64,000 bases of DNA from Pomphorhynchus laevis (lineage: Eukaryota > Acanthocephala > Palaeacanthocephala > Echinorhynchida > Pomphorhynchidae): NCBI GenBank assembly GCA_012934845.2, contig WNNJ02000876.1:186001-250000 (forward strand), given 5' to 3'. The translations under genes were made by a program, and so were the position numbers. Below are positions 1 through 12,600 of the stretch, piece by piece (position 1 is the stretch's first letter; each line of letters begins with the position of its first letter). The notes below the pieces were generated by a model. The model saw nothing but the letters and a program-made list of their open reading frames with translations, had not been told where the DNA came from and ran no database searches.

Positions 1-1623
1 ATGATTTTTCATTAATGTCGATAAATAATTAATTTTATTCTCATTATATTTATTCGCTAATTTATTTCAATTTTATTAAAACTTTTATTTTAATTTTATT
101 TCAATTCATTTAAAATTTAAAATTTAGAGGAATGATTTTTCATTAATGTCGATAAATAATTAATTTTATTCTCATTATATTTATTCGCTAATTTATTTCA
201 ATTTTATTAAAACTTTTATTTTAATTTTATTTCAATTCATTTAAAATTTAAAATTTAGAGGAATGCTTTTTCATTAATGTCGATAAATAATTAATTTTAT
301 TCTCATTATATTTATTCGCTTATTTATTTCAATTTTATTAAAACTTTTATTTCAATTCATTTAAAATTTAAAATTTGGAGGAATGATTTTTCATTAATGT
401 CGATAAATAATTAATTTTATTCTCATTATATTTATTCGCTAATTTATTTCAATTTTATTAAAACTTTTATTTTAATTTTATTTCAATTCATTTAAAATTT
501 AAAATTTAGAGGAATGCTTTTTCATTAATGTCGATAAATAATTAATTTTATTCTCATTATATTTATTCGCTAATTTATTTCAATTTTATTAAAACTTTTA
601 TTTTAATTTTATTTCAATTCATTTAAAATTTAGAGGAATTATTTTTCATTAATGTCGATAAATAATTAATTTTATTCTCATTATATTTATTCGCTAATTT
701 ATTTCAATTTTATTAAAACTTTTATTTTAATTTTATTTCAATTCATTTAAAATTTAAAATTTAGAGGAATGATTTTTCATTAATGTCGATAAATAATTAA
801 TTTTATTCTCATTATATTTATTCGCTTATTTATTTCAATTTTATTAAAACTTTTATTTTAATTTTATTTCAATTCATTTAAAATTTAAAATTTAGAGGAA
901 TGATTTTTCATTAATGTCGATAAATAATTAATTTTATTCTCATTATATTTATTCGCTAATTTATTTCAATTTTATTAAAACTTTTATTTTAATTTTATTT
1001 CAATTCATTTAAAATTTAAAATTTAGAGGAATGCTTTTTCATTAATGTCGATCAATAATTAATTTTATTCTCATTATATTTATTCGCTTATTTATTTCAA
1101 TTTTATTAAAACTTTTATTTCAATTCATTTAAAATTTAAAATTTGGAGGAATGATTTTTCATTAATGTCGATAAATAATTAATTTTATTCTCATTATATT
1201 TATTCGCTTATTTATTTCAATTTTATTAAAACTTTTATTTTAATTTTATTTCAATTCATTTAAAATTTAAAATTTAGAGGAATGATTTTTCATTAATGTC
1301 GATAAATAATTAATTTTATTCTCATTATATTTATTCGCTTAATTTATTTCAATTTTATTAAAACTTTTATTTTAATTTTATTTCAATTCATTTAAAATTT
1401 AAAATTTAGAGGAATGATTTTTCATTAATGTCGATAAATAATTAATTTTATTCTCATTATATTTATTCGCTAATTTATTTCAATTTTATTAAAACTTTTA
1501 TTTTAATTTTATTTCAATTCATTTAAAATTTAAAATTTAGAAGAATTATTTTTCATTAATGTCGATAAATAATTAATTTTATTCTCATTATATTTATTCG
1601 CTAATTTATTTATTTCAATTTTA
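1..1623. repeat. 131-bp AT-rich satellite array
   Basis: About twelve head-to-tail copies of a unit of about 131 bp, cut by the window edge on the left and fading after 1545. Units begin near 1, 132, 263, 383, 514, 638, 769, 900, 1031, 1151, 1282, 1414 and 1545. Most are 131 bp; two are 120 bp (263 and 1031), through loss of the same 11-bp piece, and one is about 124 bp. The word ATTAATGTCGATAAATAATT recurs in nearly every unit. The two short units share private variants (atgC, TTGGAGG) and lie 768 bp apart, which suggests a six-monomer higher-order duplication. No coding sequence is present. Confidence 0.95.
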
Positions 1624-3943
1624 TTTCTAAAAATACGCAACGTACTATATTTAGTGCATAAAAATGTAAATATGTGTTGTCGACTCTAAAATCAGGTGAT
1701 TAAATTAATTATCTTAGTGTGAACTCAAGACGACTTACATAGTTTAAATTTATCTGAATTGAGTTAGCCATAGTATATAAAATCAAAGCTGTTAAAAATT
1801 TTCAATATTTTTTAATTAATTAAAATAATGTGTTATTATCTAGCACTGAGTAAATTAATAAATTTAAACCATAGTTACCTTCATTAGGTGATGTCATGTT
1901 TTGAATTGCAGTAATCGTTGATTTGTTAGGTGAGTATAAAAAGTTTAGATCCCAGTGGTTGTCATTTGTTTGATTACTTTCTTTGTTATTGCTATTGGAT
2001 TCACTTCTTATCATGAGACACAACCTCAGCGTGGCAACTGGACAATATTGCTTCGAACAAATATGTCAATGCTTTAGCAGTGCTATAAACAGATGTCCCT
2101 TCAAAATCCAGAGTTCTTAATTCGTATGGCCACAATTCCGTTTATATTCATTTGTTTGGTTGCCCCTGTTGTTTATCTGAACAGGAAAAGAAGAAACAGT
2201 GAACATATTTAAAAGCTACCGTGTTGAAGATGTGTAATTTTTGTTCTAAGAGTGAATTTTACGATGGCAGTGCTGCTGGCACTGTTGAACAACAATAAAA
2301 TGTTATGGAGTCACCATTTTTAGTGAACAAAAGTGAGCATTGATATGTTGAAATGCACTTTATTTAGTTTTTGCCATACAGAAGAACAGGTTGTGACATA
2401 GGAAATCAGCTGTGTATGAATCACTAACTCTCGTTGAAGTTTGTAATTAGCAAGGATTCTCTGAATTCCCAGAATTTATGTAATACGCATTTTTTAGTAA
2501 ATAACACAAGAAAGTCATTGAATTCAAAATGCATTATAGGATTTTTACTTTAAAATAAAATCATTGATTTAATTTTAATTTAATTAATTTTTTGTGTACA
2601 AATAATTAAGAACTAAATATATGCTCATTTTATCACTGAAGATAATATTATGGTTGTTGCCGTGATATATTCAATAATTTATATAAAAATGTAAATATTT
2701 TAAATATAAATTATATGTAAGCAATTCTTATTTTCAATAAGAATTTTCCATTATAATGTGAATTTATGTTAACAGAATTGATTTTAAATTTAAGAGTTTG
2801 TTTTATCGAAATCATCTTGTGTATCATCATTTATCTTTAAATTAGCTCAAATGTTCCAACATTTTTAATCTACATATAAAAGACATTTAATAAATATTGG
2901 CAATAATAAATCTTATTTTTACATAAAAAAGCATTTCATTTTTAGATAAAACAACACTTTTTGTAAAATGATTTTTCTACTTAATGACATATTTATTATT
3001 GTAAGTTAATATCCATCAAAATATTAATATTAGTTCTTAATTTTTAATTTATGCTTTTTTAAACAAAACACTTTCTAACAATAAATTAAATACCTTTAGT
3101 TAAATTAATTATCACGATATCAAGAATTATCTTTCTTATATTGATAAACATGCTTGGTTACTGCAAAGGATTTAAATAGAAAATAAGAAATTCGGTTTTC
3201 GTTTATTCCAGTTGTCACTTTTCGACATCTTCGTGAAATCCTTTAGTCGAAAGTAATAAGAACTTGAAGCTTTTAAAAAATGATGCTATTGTAATCAATG
3301 TAATTTTATGGTTATTCTTTCTGCTAACGTAAACTTTTTTCACTAAAATGAATGCATTTTGAATGATATGACACACCTATTCTAGCAATTACTCAAACAT
3401 TTACTAAATTGCTAAAAGCAAAACTTACAGCAAAGTGATCAGCATGATCTTCATGTTCTAGGTTTTTACCTAGGCTTTAAATTTGTATTTAGGGTTTTAT
3501 AATTTCTGACAAATGAAATATATAAAATAATTCAAAATGACATACACAAACAACATATTCTACGATTGATATTTTATGTTTCATATTTTCATGTTAAACA
3601 AATTGAAAATATTTTTTATTCGGCAAGTGTAATATACAACAACAAATACATATTTTGTCGCGAATAAATTTTAATTAGAAGAAGACACCATAACACTAAG
3701 ACTTAATAAATCGTCTTATTTGTGTAAATAAAAGTGAATATTCAATTATTTAATAGATTTTATTTGAAACAAATCATCGATTTTAATAAAAAAATTATTA
3801 TATATATTTTATTCATTAAATTTAAATTCATTAAATTAAAATAATAAAAAGACGGCATAAAACGAATGAGTTTCTTTATTTTTGTAAATTAGAAATGAAT
3901 ATTCAATTATTAAATAGATTTTATTAAAAACAAAGTATCAATT
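1624..3943. other. AT-rich spacer, no recognised gene
   Basis: No gene can be supported here. A 67-codon Asn-rich frame on the minus strand (1820-2023) could be an exon fragment, but I see neither a convincing splice pair nor a recognisable domain. The rest is AT-rich with simple A and T runs. Confidence 0.6.
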
Positions 3944-4205
3944 CAAATAAATTAAAAAATATTATATTTAATCCATTAAATTTAATAATTGTTTAATTTA
4001 TATAATTATTTAATTTAAAACACTACAAAAGTGATGTTATTTAACAAGAAGATAGATAAATTAAAAAAATAAATAAATAAATTTTATTTTATTTCAAATA
4101 AATTAAAAAATATTATATTTAATCCATTAAATTTAATAATTGTTTAATTTATATAATTATTTAATTTAAAACACTACAAAAGTGGTGTTATTTAACAAGA
4201 AGATA
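3944..4205. repeat. Tandem duplication, period 151 bp
   Basis: A segment starting at 3944 is repeated from 4095 with very few changes over about 110 bp, including the shared word AACACTACAAAAGTG. A weaker third relative lies upstream at about 3735-3850. Short, recent and non-coding. From 4206 to 4870 only AT-rich spacer with TAATTA palindromes is seen. Confidence 0.85.
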
Positions 4206-4869
4206 TTATAGTTAATAGTCATAGTACATCATATTCATATGTTCATGAATTATTCACAGTTCATTCATATTAATTATTTATTATTTATTGAATTAATTAT
4301 GATTAATTATTATAATTAATTATAATTTATAATATTTTTAATATGTTATTATAAAAAAATCTTTCAATTTGCATACAAACGATTACTGACCGTAAATTTG
4401 TTTTGATAATCTGGAAGAATTTATTGAATGTGTGCAACAACAATCACTGAATATATAAATTTCAATTAGCACATACCTTAATTACATTATTTTTTAATTA
4501 CTTAATCCTTACTCTTACTTTCTTTTACATAAATTTTGCTTATTCAAAAGTAAAAAGCATTTATATTTGACTTGCATTAATCGTCATTTTATTAATAAAT
4601 AAATGTAAAATTTGAGTTCAATAACAGCGAGTTACAAATTGAAATTTATAATCCTATAATTGAGAAACATAAATTGACATTATATCTACGTGAGTTATAA
4701 ATTTAAAATTAATTCTGAAAATAATAAATTAATTATATTAATAATTAGAATTAATTATAATTATAATGAATTATTAATTAATTGTAATTATAATTATAAT
4801 TAACTAATAATTATAGTTGTATAATTTAGTTATTTATTATTAATTATAAATTGAAAATTAATTATTATA

Positions 4870-5800
4870 AAAAGAAGGTATATATCTAGATATGAACATT
4901 AAATTAACATTAACTAAAACTATTATTAATTTATATCGTAAAGATGACATATTTAAATTTACAAGAAACATATTTTTACATGAGCATTCATGCATACCAT
5001 ATAATATAAAATACAATACATTAAATAATTAAATTTTAAGAATTGCAACAATATGTAATGATATTGGCTTTCTTCAAAATCATTTAAATAATTTAATAGA
5101 TACATATTTTAAACTAGGTTACTATAAAAATAACATCAAGCAGAAAATAGTAAAATATATAAATCAACACAATAATATTAAAAATAGAGTTCGAAAGGAG
5201 GTAATAGTTGCTCTTTTGTAGCTAATTTAACTTTAAGCTTTTTAAAGTATGAATTTGTTTTAAACAGTTAAAAAATAAATCTAATATATGTTTAGACAAG
5301 TAAAAGGTGTTTCAATAGGAGATAATAGAGCCCAATTATAGCTGACTTGTTTTTAAGCTTTATAGAATATGAATTTGTTCATAACTGTGTAACAAATAAA
5401 TCTAAATTATTTAAAGATATGAAATATATGTTTCGATATATTGATGATATATGTGTATTTAATTCTAATAATTTGAAATCAATAAGCGAACAAATTTATC
5501 CAGAAAGCCTTATTCTTAACAAAACCAATATTAATGATAATGCATTAAATAATGAAATTTTACGAATTGACATAATATGTAATAATATTGACTTTTTTAA
5601 GAATTATTAACATAATTTTATTGAGGCATTTTAAATTAGTTTTTTATATTATGAAAAAATAAGCCAAACTAAAAATTGTTAAATTTATTAATTTTTAAAA
5701 ATTTAAAAAATTTTAAAAATTTAAATTTTATAAATTTAATCTCCTAAGTTAAATTTTTTATAAATGGATAGCTAATAATATACTCTGTGTTATAATATGA
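4870..5800 (+). mobile_element. Penelope-like element fragments, RT C-terminal half
   Basis: Two or more partial copies of the same retroelement stand head to tail. The first (about 4875-5185) encodes only the region after the RT active site. The second (about 5280-5610) carries RT boxes 4 and 5, including QVKGVSIGD and YIDD followed by ICVFNSNN. The same residues occur in the better copy at 28.4-29.7 kb. The region after 5700 matches the 3' tail of that copy (GGATAGCTAATAATATACTC against GGATAATAAATAATATACTT). The downstream piece preceding the upstream piece fits head-to-tail partial tandem insertion, which is typical of PLEs. Decayed. Confidence 0.85.
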
Positions 5801-7405
5801 AATTTTTTTCGATAATCATACTTAGTTAGCTGATTTGCTTAACTTAGTTGGCTGATATGATTTAATGCTCAGTTAGCTGATTTGATCAGGGAAAATACGT
5901 CATTAGCATGTATTTGGCCCCACTTCTATGTCGTGTCCATGAATAAGCGACGACACCTGATAGCATAATACAATATAAATATATAGCCCGCTGCCATGTT
6001 ACGCTGAGGAATATGGGCAAAAACTTGTTAGCATAACAGTTTCCCTATATGACCGTATTATGCTATTTCTAATAAATATGTATATTATATATTAATCTGC
6101 TCAAAGAATACTGGGTTATAATAATTATTTTTAAGATTAAGATTATTCTCCATTTTTACATTTATATTTAGCTTTAGTTAAGAAATCTATTTCAAATGAC
6201 TTTGTAGCTTTTAATATTAGACTGGTTTTATTTTATCTGTAAATGTATACAATTTATTTGTAATTGAAATTAATTCTTACCTGCAATTTTATAGTCAGTT
6301 TTATAAATTTCACATTATATTACAAAATACATCAGTTAATAAATTGCTAATGCTAATTAGAACATTAGATAAAGATTTAGATTTGAATTCTCTACAAAAA
6401 TAGCAACTGTCTTATTATAACCTTGAATTTTAAAACATGAAATTTCCTTCGTAATGCTATTTAATAATTATAATAGCACAATATTATAAATTAATTTAAA
6501 ACAAAATTATACAAATATTATACCTCAGCGACGACCTTCAGAAATTTCGAATTTACAATTTAATCATTGTACAGTGATGGTTTAAAATTATTTCCGGAAT
6601 TCATTTTGATATTCCCAGTAAGAATTCAATTTCATTTGAAAAGTAAACGTTTGTTATAAATTATACTGTGTTTCCTGATGAACAATCTAGGTACATAGAT
6701 GTAGGACTAGCACAGAACGTGTCACAGAATTTAGCTAATTTAAACTGTAAATGCGTAGGGTCGCATATACATCCAAAATAGAATATCATCTATTAGTATA
6801 ACAATTAAATTAATTAAAATTACGTAATTTCAGGTTGATTACATTTTTTATAGCATATTGCTGAAAATAATTTATGCAGTCACATTTTTTAAAATTCTCA
6901 ATAGCTATTTAGAAAAATATAATAATTAGCTCAAAATTAGCTCATTGAATTTTAATAGATAAGAAATTTGACTTTATTAAATTCAATAGTTAATTTAATT
7001 TTACTGGTCAAAGTATTTCTACTAAATTTTAAAATTTTTTAATATTTTTAGTTTAGTACTTAATCTTTTGTAAAACAATAAGTATATAGGTATAGAATTT
7101 CAAGCTAATGGAACATCAATGGTATAAGCTCGACTACCAAAGTTTGAAGAAGATTTTGGAACACGACAAAATAGATTTTTTGAACTTTGAGATAAATAAA
7201 TCGGTTGGAATAGTTGTTATTAGAATATGGATGTAAGAAGCTAGATTTGTTTTGTAAAGGCAAAAAGTGAGACGGTGATACTTTTGGTAACTTTGTGTTT
7301 GAGATGTTAGGGTGTTTGTAGATTTGTTTAGACTGAAAGAAATATGTTTAAAGCGAATTTAATTTATGAAGTTTCATTACTTTAGCAATATATTTGTTTT
7401 AATTT
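5801..7405. other. AT-rich spacer with PLE-end-like words
   Basis: No coding sequence is supported. Around 5820-5880 the word TTAGCTGATTTG or a close variant occurs three times. The richer stretch 5888-6100 shares the style and some words (AATACGTCAT) with the palindromic PLE-end repeat at 16.9-17.1 kb and may be a diverged copy. The remainder is featureless. Confidence 0.4.
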
Positions 7406-8556
7406 AGTATTTTAATATATACATCGTATGAGAATTCGTATATTTGTATATTCGTATATAGAATTTCAGTAATTATGGACCTCATCAGACTGATATACTA
7501 CCTACTTTTGACGTTTCGGTAAAATTTCATTATTTAATGTATTATATTTTATTTTCTTGTGAATTTAAATATGTCATCTTTACGATATAAATTAATAGAA
7601 GTTTTGATTGATGTTAATTTAATGTTCATATCAAGATATACACCTTCTTTATCATTAATATTAGTTTTATTAAGAATGAGGCTACCTGGATAAATTTGTT
7701 AGCTTATTGCATAAAAATTATTAAAGTTAAATACACATATATCATCAATATATCGAAACATATATTTTATATAGTTTAGGTTTATTTTATAGAATATGAA
7801 CAAATTCATATTCTATAAAACTAAAAATAAGTCGGCCATAATTGGGCCACTATTGCCTCCCATTGAAACACCTTTTATTTGTCTGAATATAAATATTCCT
7901 ACTTTTAAATTATTCTGATTTCTCAACATATTTAAGGATTATATTAATTCAATTTTGCCCAAATATACATATATATTTGCTTGGGGGTTTAAAATTTTTT
8001 AGATAGGCGTTATAGTTATTATAACATATACATGTATATCTATTTCCAGATATAAGATTAATTAATTTTTCTAACGCTTCTTTAATATCCGCTTTATCTA
8101 AATTTGTATAATGCGTACTAAAATCGTACGTATTTATACTCTGAAAATTTATTCCTTTTGTCTGTTCTAAAAATTCTTTTGTAGAATTAATGCTGAAATA
8201 GTTTTTTATACCAGTATTAATTTCTATTACCCTACAATATTTTTTAAGTGTGCTTTAATTACTTCAAGTATTTTATTCGCATAAGCAGAAAGTGGTTTTA
8301 ATGTACATTTAAAAGCACTACATATGAATCTAGGTTTTATTGAATTTTTATGTAATTTAGGAATCCAATATAATATAGGTATAGTATTCCCCTTGTGTTC
8401 TAAAAGTTCTTTTGTTGAATTAATACTGAAATAGTGTTTTATACCAGTATTAATTTCGATTACCTTACAACATTTTGTATTCGTATAAACTGATTGGGAT
8501 TTTAACGCACTACACATGAACCTAGACTTTATTGGATATTCATGTAATCCTCTGCA
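7406..8556 (-). mobile_element. Penelope-like element fragments, minus strand
   Basis: Read on the minus strand, this block encodes PLE RT pieces. The frame at 8227-8628 contains IPILYWIPKLHKN and KPRFICSAFKCTLKPLS (RT boxes 1-2), its last codons running into the hammerhead repeat. 7780-8200 covers the central boxes and 7540-7780 the region after the active site. A partial internal tandem duplication is visible: the segment encoding INTGIKHYFSINSTKE occurs at about 8165-8225 and again at about 8400-8470. The minus-strand 3' end (7406-7530) is a short untranslated tail shared with 10262-10602. The element is cut at its 5' side by the hammerhead repeat starting at 8557. Confidence 0.85.
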
Positions 8557-8968
8557 TTCAATCCTCCTCTGCATCCAGTAGTGGGAGGGATCTGGCACTG
8601 ATGAGTCATTGTGATGACGAAACGGCATTCGTCATTCTTTCGCGTCTGGCTTACATGTTTTACAAGAAATTCACGCGGAATGGTCTCACTCTCCTCAAAT
8701 AAAAGTTAGCCGATATTAAAGAGACCTGCGCTGACATTTGCCAGTGCTTTTGCTAATGATCCTTTTTTTGTGAAGCTGTAGTACTGATTTAGCACTCTAT
8801 GATGTTACTAGAAAGTTTTCTAGTACATCATTCACATTGATTCATTCATTTATTGCCGTCTGCCAGTCCTCCTCTGCATCCAGTAGTGGTAGGGATCTGG
8901 CACTGATGAGTCATTGTGATGACAAAACGGCATTCGTCATGCTTTTGCCTCTGGCTTACATGTTTTAC
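8557..8968 (+). mobile_element. Hammerhead-ribozyme repeat, retrozyme-like, 305-nt monomer
   Basis: Two direct repeats of about 100 bp (from about 8557 and 8866) flank a single-copy middle. Each repeat begins TCCTCCTCTGCATCCAGTAG and contains a hammerhead-type core. The predicted cleavage points (after 8633 and after 8938) are 305 nt apart, so a tandem transcript would release a 305-nt monomer. This matches metazoan retrozymes: small non-autonomous retroelements bounded by hammerhead repeats that circulate as RNA circles, thought to be moved by PLE machinery. It sits inside PLE debris. Relatives lie at 34816, 47238 and 47926. The second core has AAAA for GAAA, so only the first keeps the core. 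Non-coding. Confidence 0.75.
8571..8650 (+). ncRNA. Hammerhead ribozyme candidate
   Basis: All three core strands are present in the right order. CTGATGA is at 8598-8604. Helix II is GTCAT/ATGAC (8605-8609 with 8614-8618) with loop TGTG. GAAA is at 8619-8622. A short helix III (C-G, G-C next to the A-U pair) has loop GCATT, and the cleavage triplet GTC is at 8631-8633. The weak point is helix I: the bases next to the core (A8597 and A8634) do not pair. Only distal pairing such as CCAG (8575-8578) with CTGG (8646-8649) and a U-rich middle is visible. Activity is therefore not assured. A minimal helix III is typical of hammerheads in PLEs and retrozymes. Confidence 0.7.
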
Positions 8969-10047
8969 AAAATAAATATCAGTATATTATTAAATTAATA
9001 ATTTTTTATAAATTTAATAATTTAATTAATTAAGTCATTTTGACTAATTAAAATAAATTAAATAAATTTATTTTACTTTAAATTAAGACAATTTAATGAA
9101 CGAACTTACATTTTTAATTACAATTAGTCCGACATTTAAGAATAAACACAAAACACATAAATCTATGTACCTAATTTATTTATCCATTTTATTACCATTA
9201 TGTAACTAAACTGGGTTTAATCAATAATTCTAAAGGAAACGTCTTCTGACCTCGTTATTCCACTAAGATAACAAAAAAATATCCTTACATTGGAATATTA
9301 TTGCCTGTGGAATATAGAGGTCAATTACGCTCTTTGCCGAGTATTTATTGGTACAGTGTCCTAATTCTGCTGTCATTCTACTGATTATTGGATTGCTATT
9401 ACAAATCTATACATATTAATGCATCGTTACATCACAAATATATCGAGGCTACGCACTTTCTTAAATCGTTCCAACGCTATTTTTTAATTGTTTTAATAGA
9501 TAATTCTAAACTATTGACAGTTCGACGTATTTTTGTACATTCATCGAATATGAGTTAATATAAGACTGCTTAAATGTCTCAAATGTCTTCAATTTAAAAG
9601 TAACGATAACTGTAACATTCAACAGTCTGAAAAGCATAAAATTTAATTCATGCTTAGAAGAGATTATTTGTTTTCTAAATAATTTATTTTTAAAATAGAA
9701 ATATTTAAATAGAGATATAATTTATATTTAAATTTGCATTTAAAGTGTGTAATCTTTATTTGTTTTGCTCTTTATCTTTTATTTTTCAATTTCATTCTTA
9801 CAAATTGTTTTCTTTTTGTTAATTTTTTAATTTTGTAAATATACAGGAACGAAGAAATTAGTTTTGTTACAGAAATTGATAAAATTTTAAGCACAAAAGC
9901 ATAAATCAGATCAGTTAACGAAGTCTACGTATTTTATGCTATTTATAAATTTAAATTAAAAATAAATAATTATAAATAATTAACAATTGTAATATAACAT
10001 ATTATATAATTTATATATAGTTAAAATATAAAATTAAAATTTTTAAA
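8969..10047. other. AT-rich spacer
   Basis: No gene, repeat or RNA recognised beyond simple AT-rich sequence. Confidence 0.6.
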
Positions 10048-10140
10048 TAGTCAATTGTTATGAATTCACTAATAAATAACATACGATGTATTCGAATAAG
10101 GAATAGAGGTCATCAGAAGGAACTGCTATGTTATTAGGCT
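10048..10140 (-). repeat. Dispersed PLE-end-like repeat
   Basis: The reverse complement carries the family words CATAGCAGTTCC, TGATGACCTCTATTCC and TTCGAATACATCG, followed by a TCAATTCATAA-type word. The same string occurs at 17.96-18.11, 19.15-19.29, 39.06-39.20 and partly at 46.42 kb. Its AATACATCG..TTATTTATTA part resembles the 3' tail of the PLE at 29.69-29.77 kb, so I read it as a PLE-terminus derivative. Confidence 0.65.
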
Positions 10141-10261
10141 CCTGTCCATATTCCTTGACACAACAATACGCCAAAAACATGGTAATGGCGTATTTACTTT
10201 GATATAAGTCGATTATCTAATGTACCTTATTTAAATAAGATTAAATAATAATTTTACTTTG

Positions 10262-10602
10262 ATATATGTGTATTTAACTTTAATAATTTTTATGCAATAA
10301 GCTAACAAATTTATCCAGGTAGCCTCATTCTTAATAAAACCAATATTAATGATAAAGAAGGTGTATATCTAGATATGAACATTAAATTAACATCAATTAA
10401 AACTTCTATTAATTTATATCGTAAAGATGACATATTTAAATTCACAAGAAAATAAAATATAATACATTAAATAATGAAATTTTACCGAAACGTCAAAAGT
10501 AGGTAGTATATCAGTCTGATGAGGTCCATAATTACTGAAATTCTATATACGAATATACAAATATACGAATTCTCATACGATGTATATATTAAAATACTAT
10601 CT
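10262..10602 (+). mobile_element. PLE 3' fragment, plus strand
   Basis: Encodes the region after the RT active site (a KTNINDKEGVYLDMNIKLTS-like stretch), then the 3' tail with CCGAAACGTCAAAAG. It is the partner of the minus-strand arm at 7406-7745. 5'-truncated and decayed. Confidence 0.8.
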
Positions 10603-12600
10603 AGTATCTTATTCTAATACAAAGTATATTATTTATTATCCATAAAAATTTTCCGCTAATGATTTTAAATTTATTTTTAATATTAATTTTATTAATATTA
10701 AATTTGTTTTTAATAATATTAATATTATTTTTAATATTTAATTTTACTATTTTCTGTTTAATGGTATTTTTATAGTAACCTAGTTTAAAATATGCATATA
10801 TTAAATTATTCAAATGATTTGGAAGAAAACCAATATCGTTACAAATTGTTGCAATACTTAAAATTTCTTGATGGAATTGTTTAATTATTTAATTATTTTT
10901 TTATGAAATAATTATTAATAAAATAAATATTAATTATCAATGATTTTAATAATTATTAATTGTTAAAGTTTATATTTTTTTATTTACGATTTTTATGATT
11001 ATTTAATAATTACGATTTTTACAATTATTTATTATAAATAATTATGAAATATTTATTTATAATATATATCATTGCATATTAAGAATTAGCAAATTGTTAA
11101 AATTTCATTATTTAATGTATTATATTTTATATTATATGGTATGCATGAATACTCATGCAAAAATATGTTTCTTGTAAATTTGCCATCTTTACGATATAAA
11201 TTAAACGTAGTTTTAATTGATGTTAATTTAATGTTCATATCTAGATATATACATTCTTTATCATCAATGTTGGTTTTATCAATAATAACGCTAGCTAGAA
11301 TAATTTGTTCGCTTATTGAATAAAAATTATTAGAATTAAATACACATATATCATAAATATATCGAAACATATATTTTATATCTTTATATAATCAACATCG
11401 GAGTATTTCGTATCTTTATATAATTTAGATTTATTTTTTACACAGTTATGAACAAATTCATATTCTATAAAGCTTAAAAATAAGTAAGCTATAATTGAGC
11501 TACTATTACCTCCAATCAGAACACCTTCTATTTGTCTAAATATAGATGATTTTGAAATACTTTTAAATAATTTTGATTTTCAAAATATTTAAGAATTCTA
11601 TTAATTCAATTTTATTCATATATTTATATTTATTTGGTTTAATTTATGTTAGATATGCGTTATAGTTCAAAACATAATATAGTTATTATAACATATCTAT
11701 TTCCAAATATAAGATTAATTAATTATTCTAACGTTTCTTTATAAATATCTATAAATATTATTATAGATAATATTATATATTACAATAATATTATAATATT
11801 ATCTATAATATTAAATATTATAGATAATATTATATATTATATTTTCTTTATAAATATCTTTCTTTTTTTAATATCTACTAAATCTAGATTTGTATGAAGC
11901 GTACTAAAATCGTATGTATTTATATTCTGAAAATTTATTCCTTTTGTGTGTTCTAAAAATTCTTTTGTGGAATAAATACTGAAATAGTGTTTTATACCAG
12001 TATTAATTTCGATTATCTACAATATTTCTTTAATTACTTTAGTATTTTATATAAACAGAGAGTGGTTTTAATGTACATTTAAAGCACTACATATTAGATT
12101 TTATTAGATTTTTTGTAGTTTTGGATTCCAATATAATATAGGTATAGTTTTATTTTCTTATTCAATTTTTATACACTTTTTATCTATTTGAGAACAATAA
12201 CTTGTAATAATGGTTTCTAAATTTAAATCACTACATTCATATGTTCTGTTTATATTTAAATTATTATAATTAACTTCTTTTATCAGTATATCATAATAAA
12301 GCTTTTTGCATATGAAGACAAAGTTATTACTAGCTTTATCAATAATTGTTATTATATAGTTATGCTTTAATTTAGTAAGTTCTGTATACATATCTTTATC
12401 AATTTGATCTTTCCTTTTATAATTGTTTGTTATTTTCATTTTATTTTTAATTTTATCAAATATATAATCTTTTTAAATATTTAATCTTTGATGTATTTTA
12501 GCTATCTCTATTAATCAGCTTACCTAAGTAAGCATTTAAGTTATTATATAAGAATTGTAAATTTTATTTTCATTGTTATTAATTTTTATTAATTAGAAGC
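10603..12600 (-). mobile_element. Penelope-like element, RT region, minus strand
   Basis: A longer minus-strand PLE copy. From 12600 down it matches the linker and RT of the element at 28.2-29.7 kb: a linker piece (12480-12595), a frame at 12158-12439 with IIDKASNNFVFICKKLYYD, RT boxes in fragments between 11900 and 12150, then a frame at 11086-11370 with MFRYIYDICVFNSNN (YIYD instead of YIDD). The tail at 10603-10660 matches the PLE 3' end. An AT palindromic expansion (about 11740-11850) interrupts it. No GIY-YIG part is present, so it is 5'-truncated. Decayed. Confidence 0.85.

Larger units (their letters stand above)
7406..10602. repeat. Inverted repeat pair, arms about 340 bp
   Basis: 7406-7745 is the reverse complement of about 10262-10602 with few differences. 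Each arm holds the end of a PLE coding region plus its 3' tail (motifs CCGAAACGTCAAAAG and CAGTCTGATGAGGTCC). About 2.5 kb lies between the arms, including more PLE and the hammerhead repeat. This is two PLE copies inserted or rearranged in opposite orientation, and the transcript could fold into a long hairpin. Confidence 0.85.

Noticed and set aside
1-1623. Regular repeats as a CRISPR array
   Set aside because: Units are contiguous 131-bp satellite monomers with no short constant repeat separated by unique spacers.
10521-10575. CTGATGAGG ... GAAA in the PLE 3' tail, also in the inverted arm at 7450-7500, as a second hammerhead
   Set aside because: Helix II would be only three pairs with a G-U, and the bases of helix I next to the core do not pair. 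The apparent ATATA pairings are expected by chance in this AT-rich tail.
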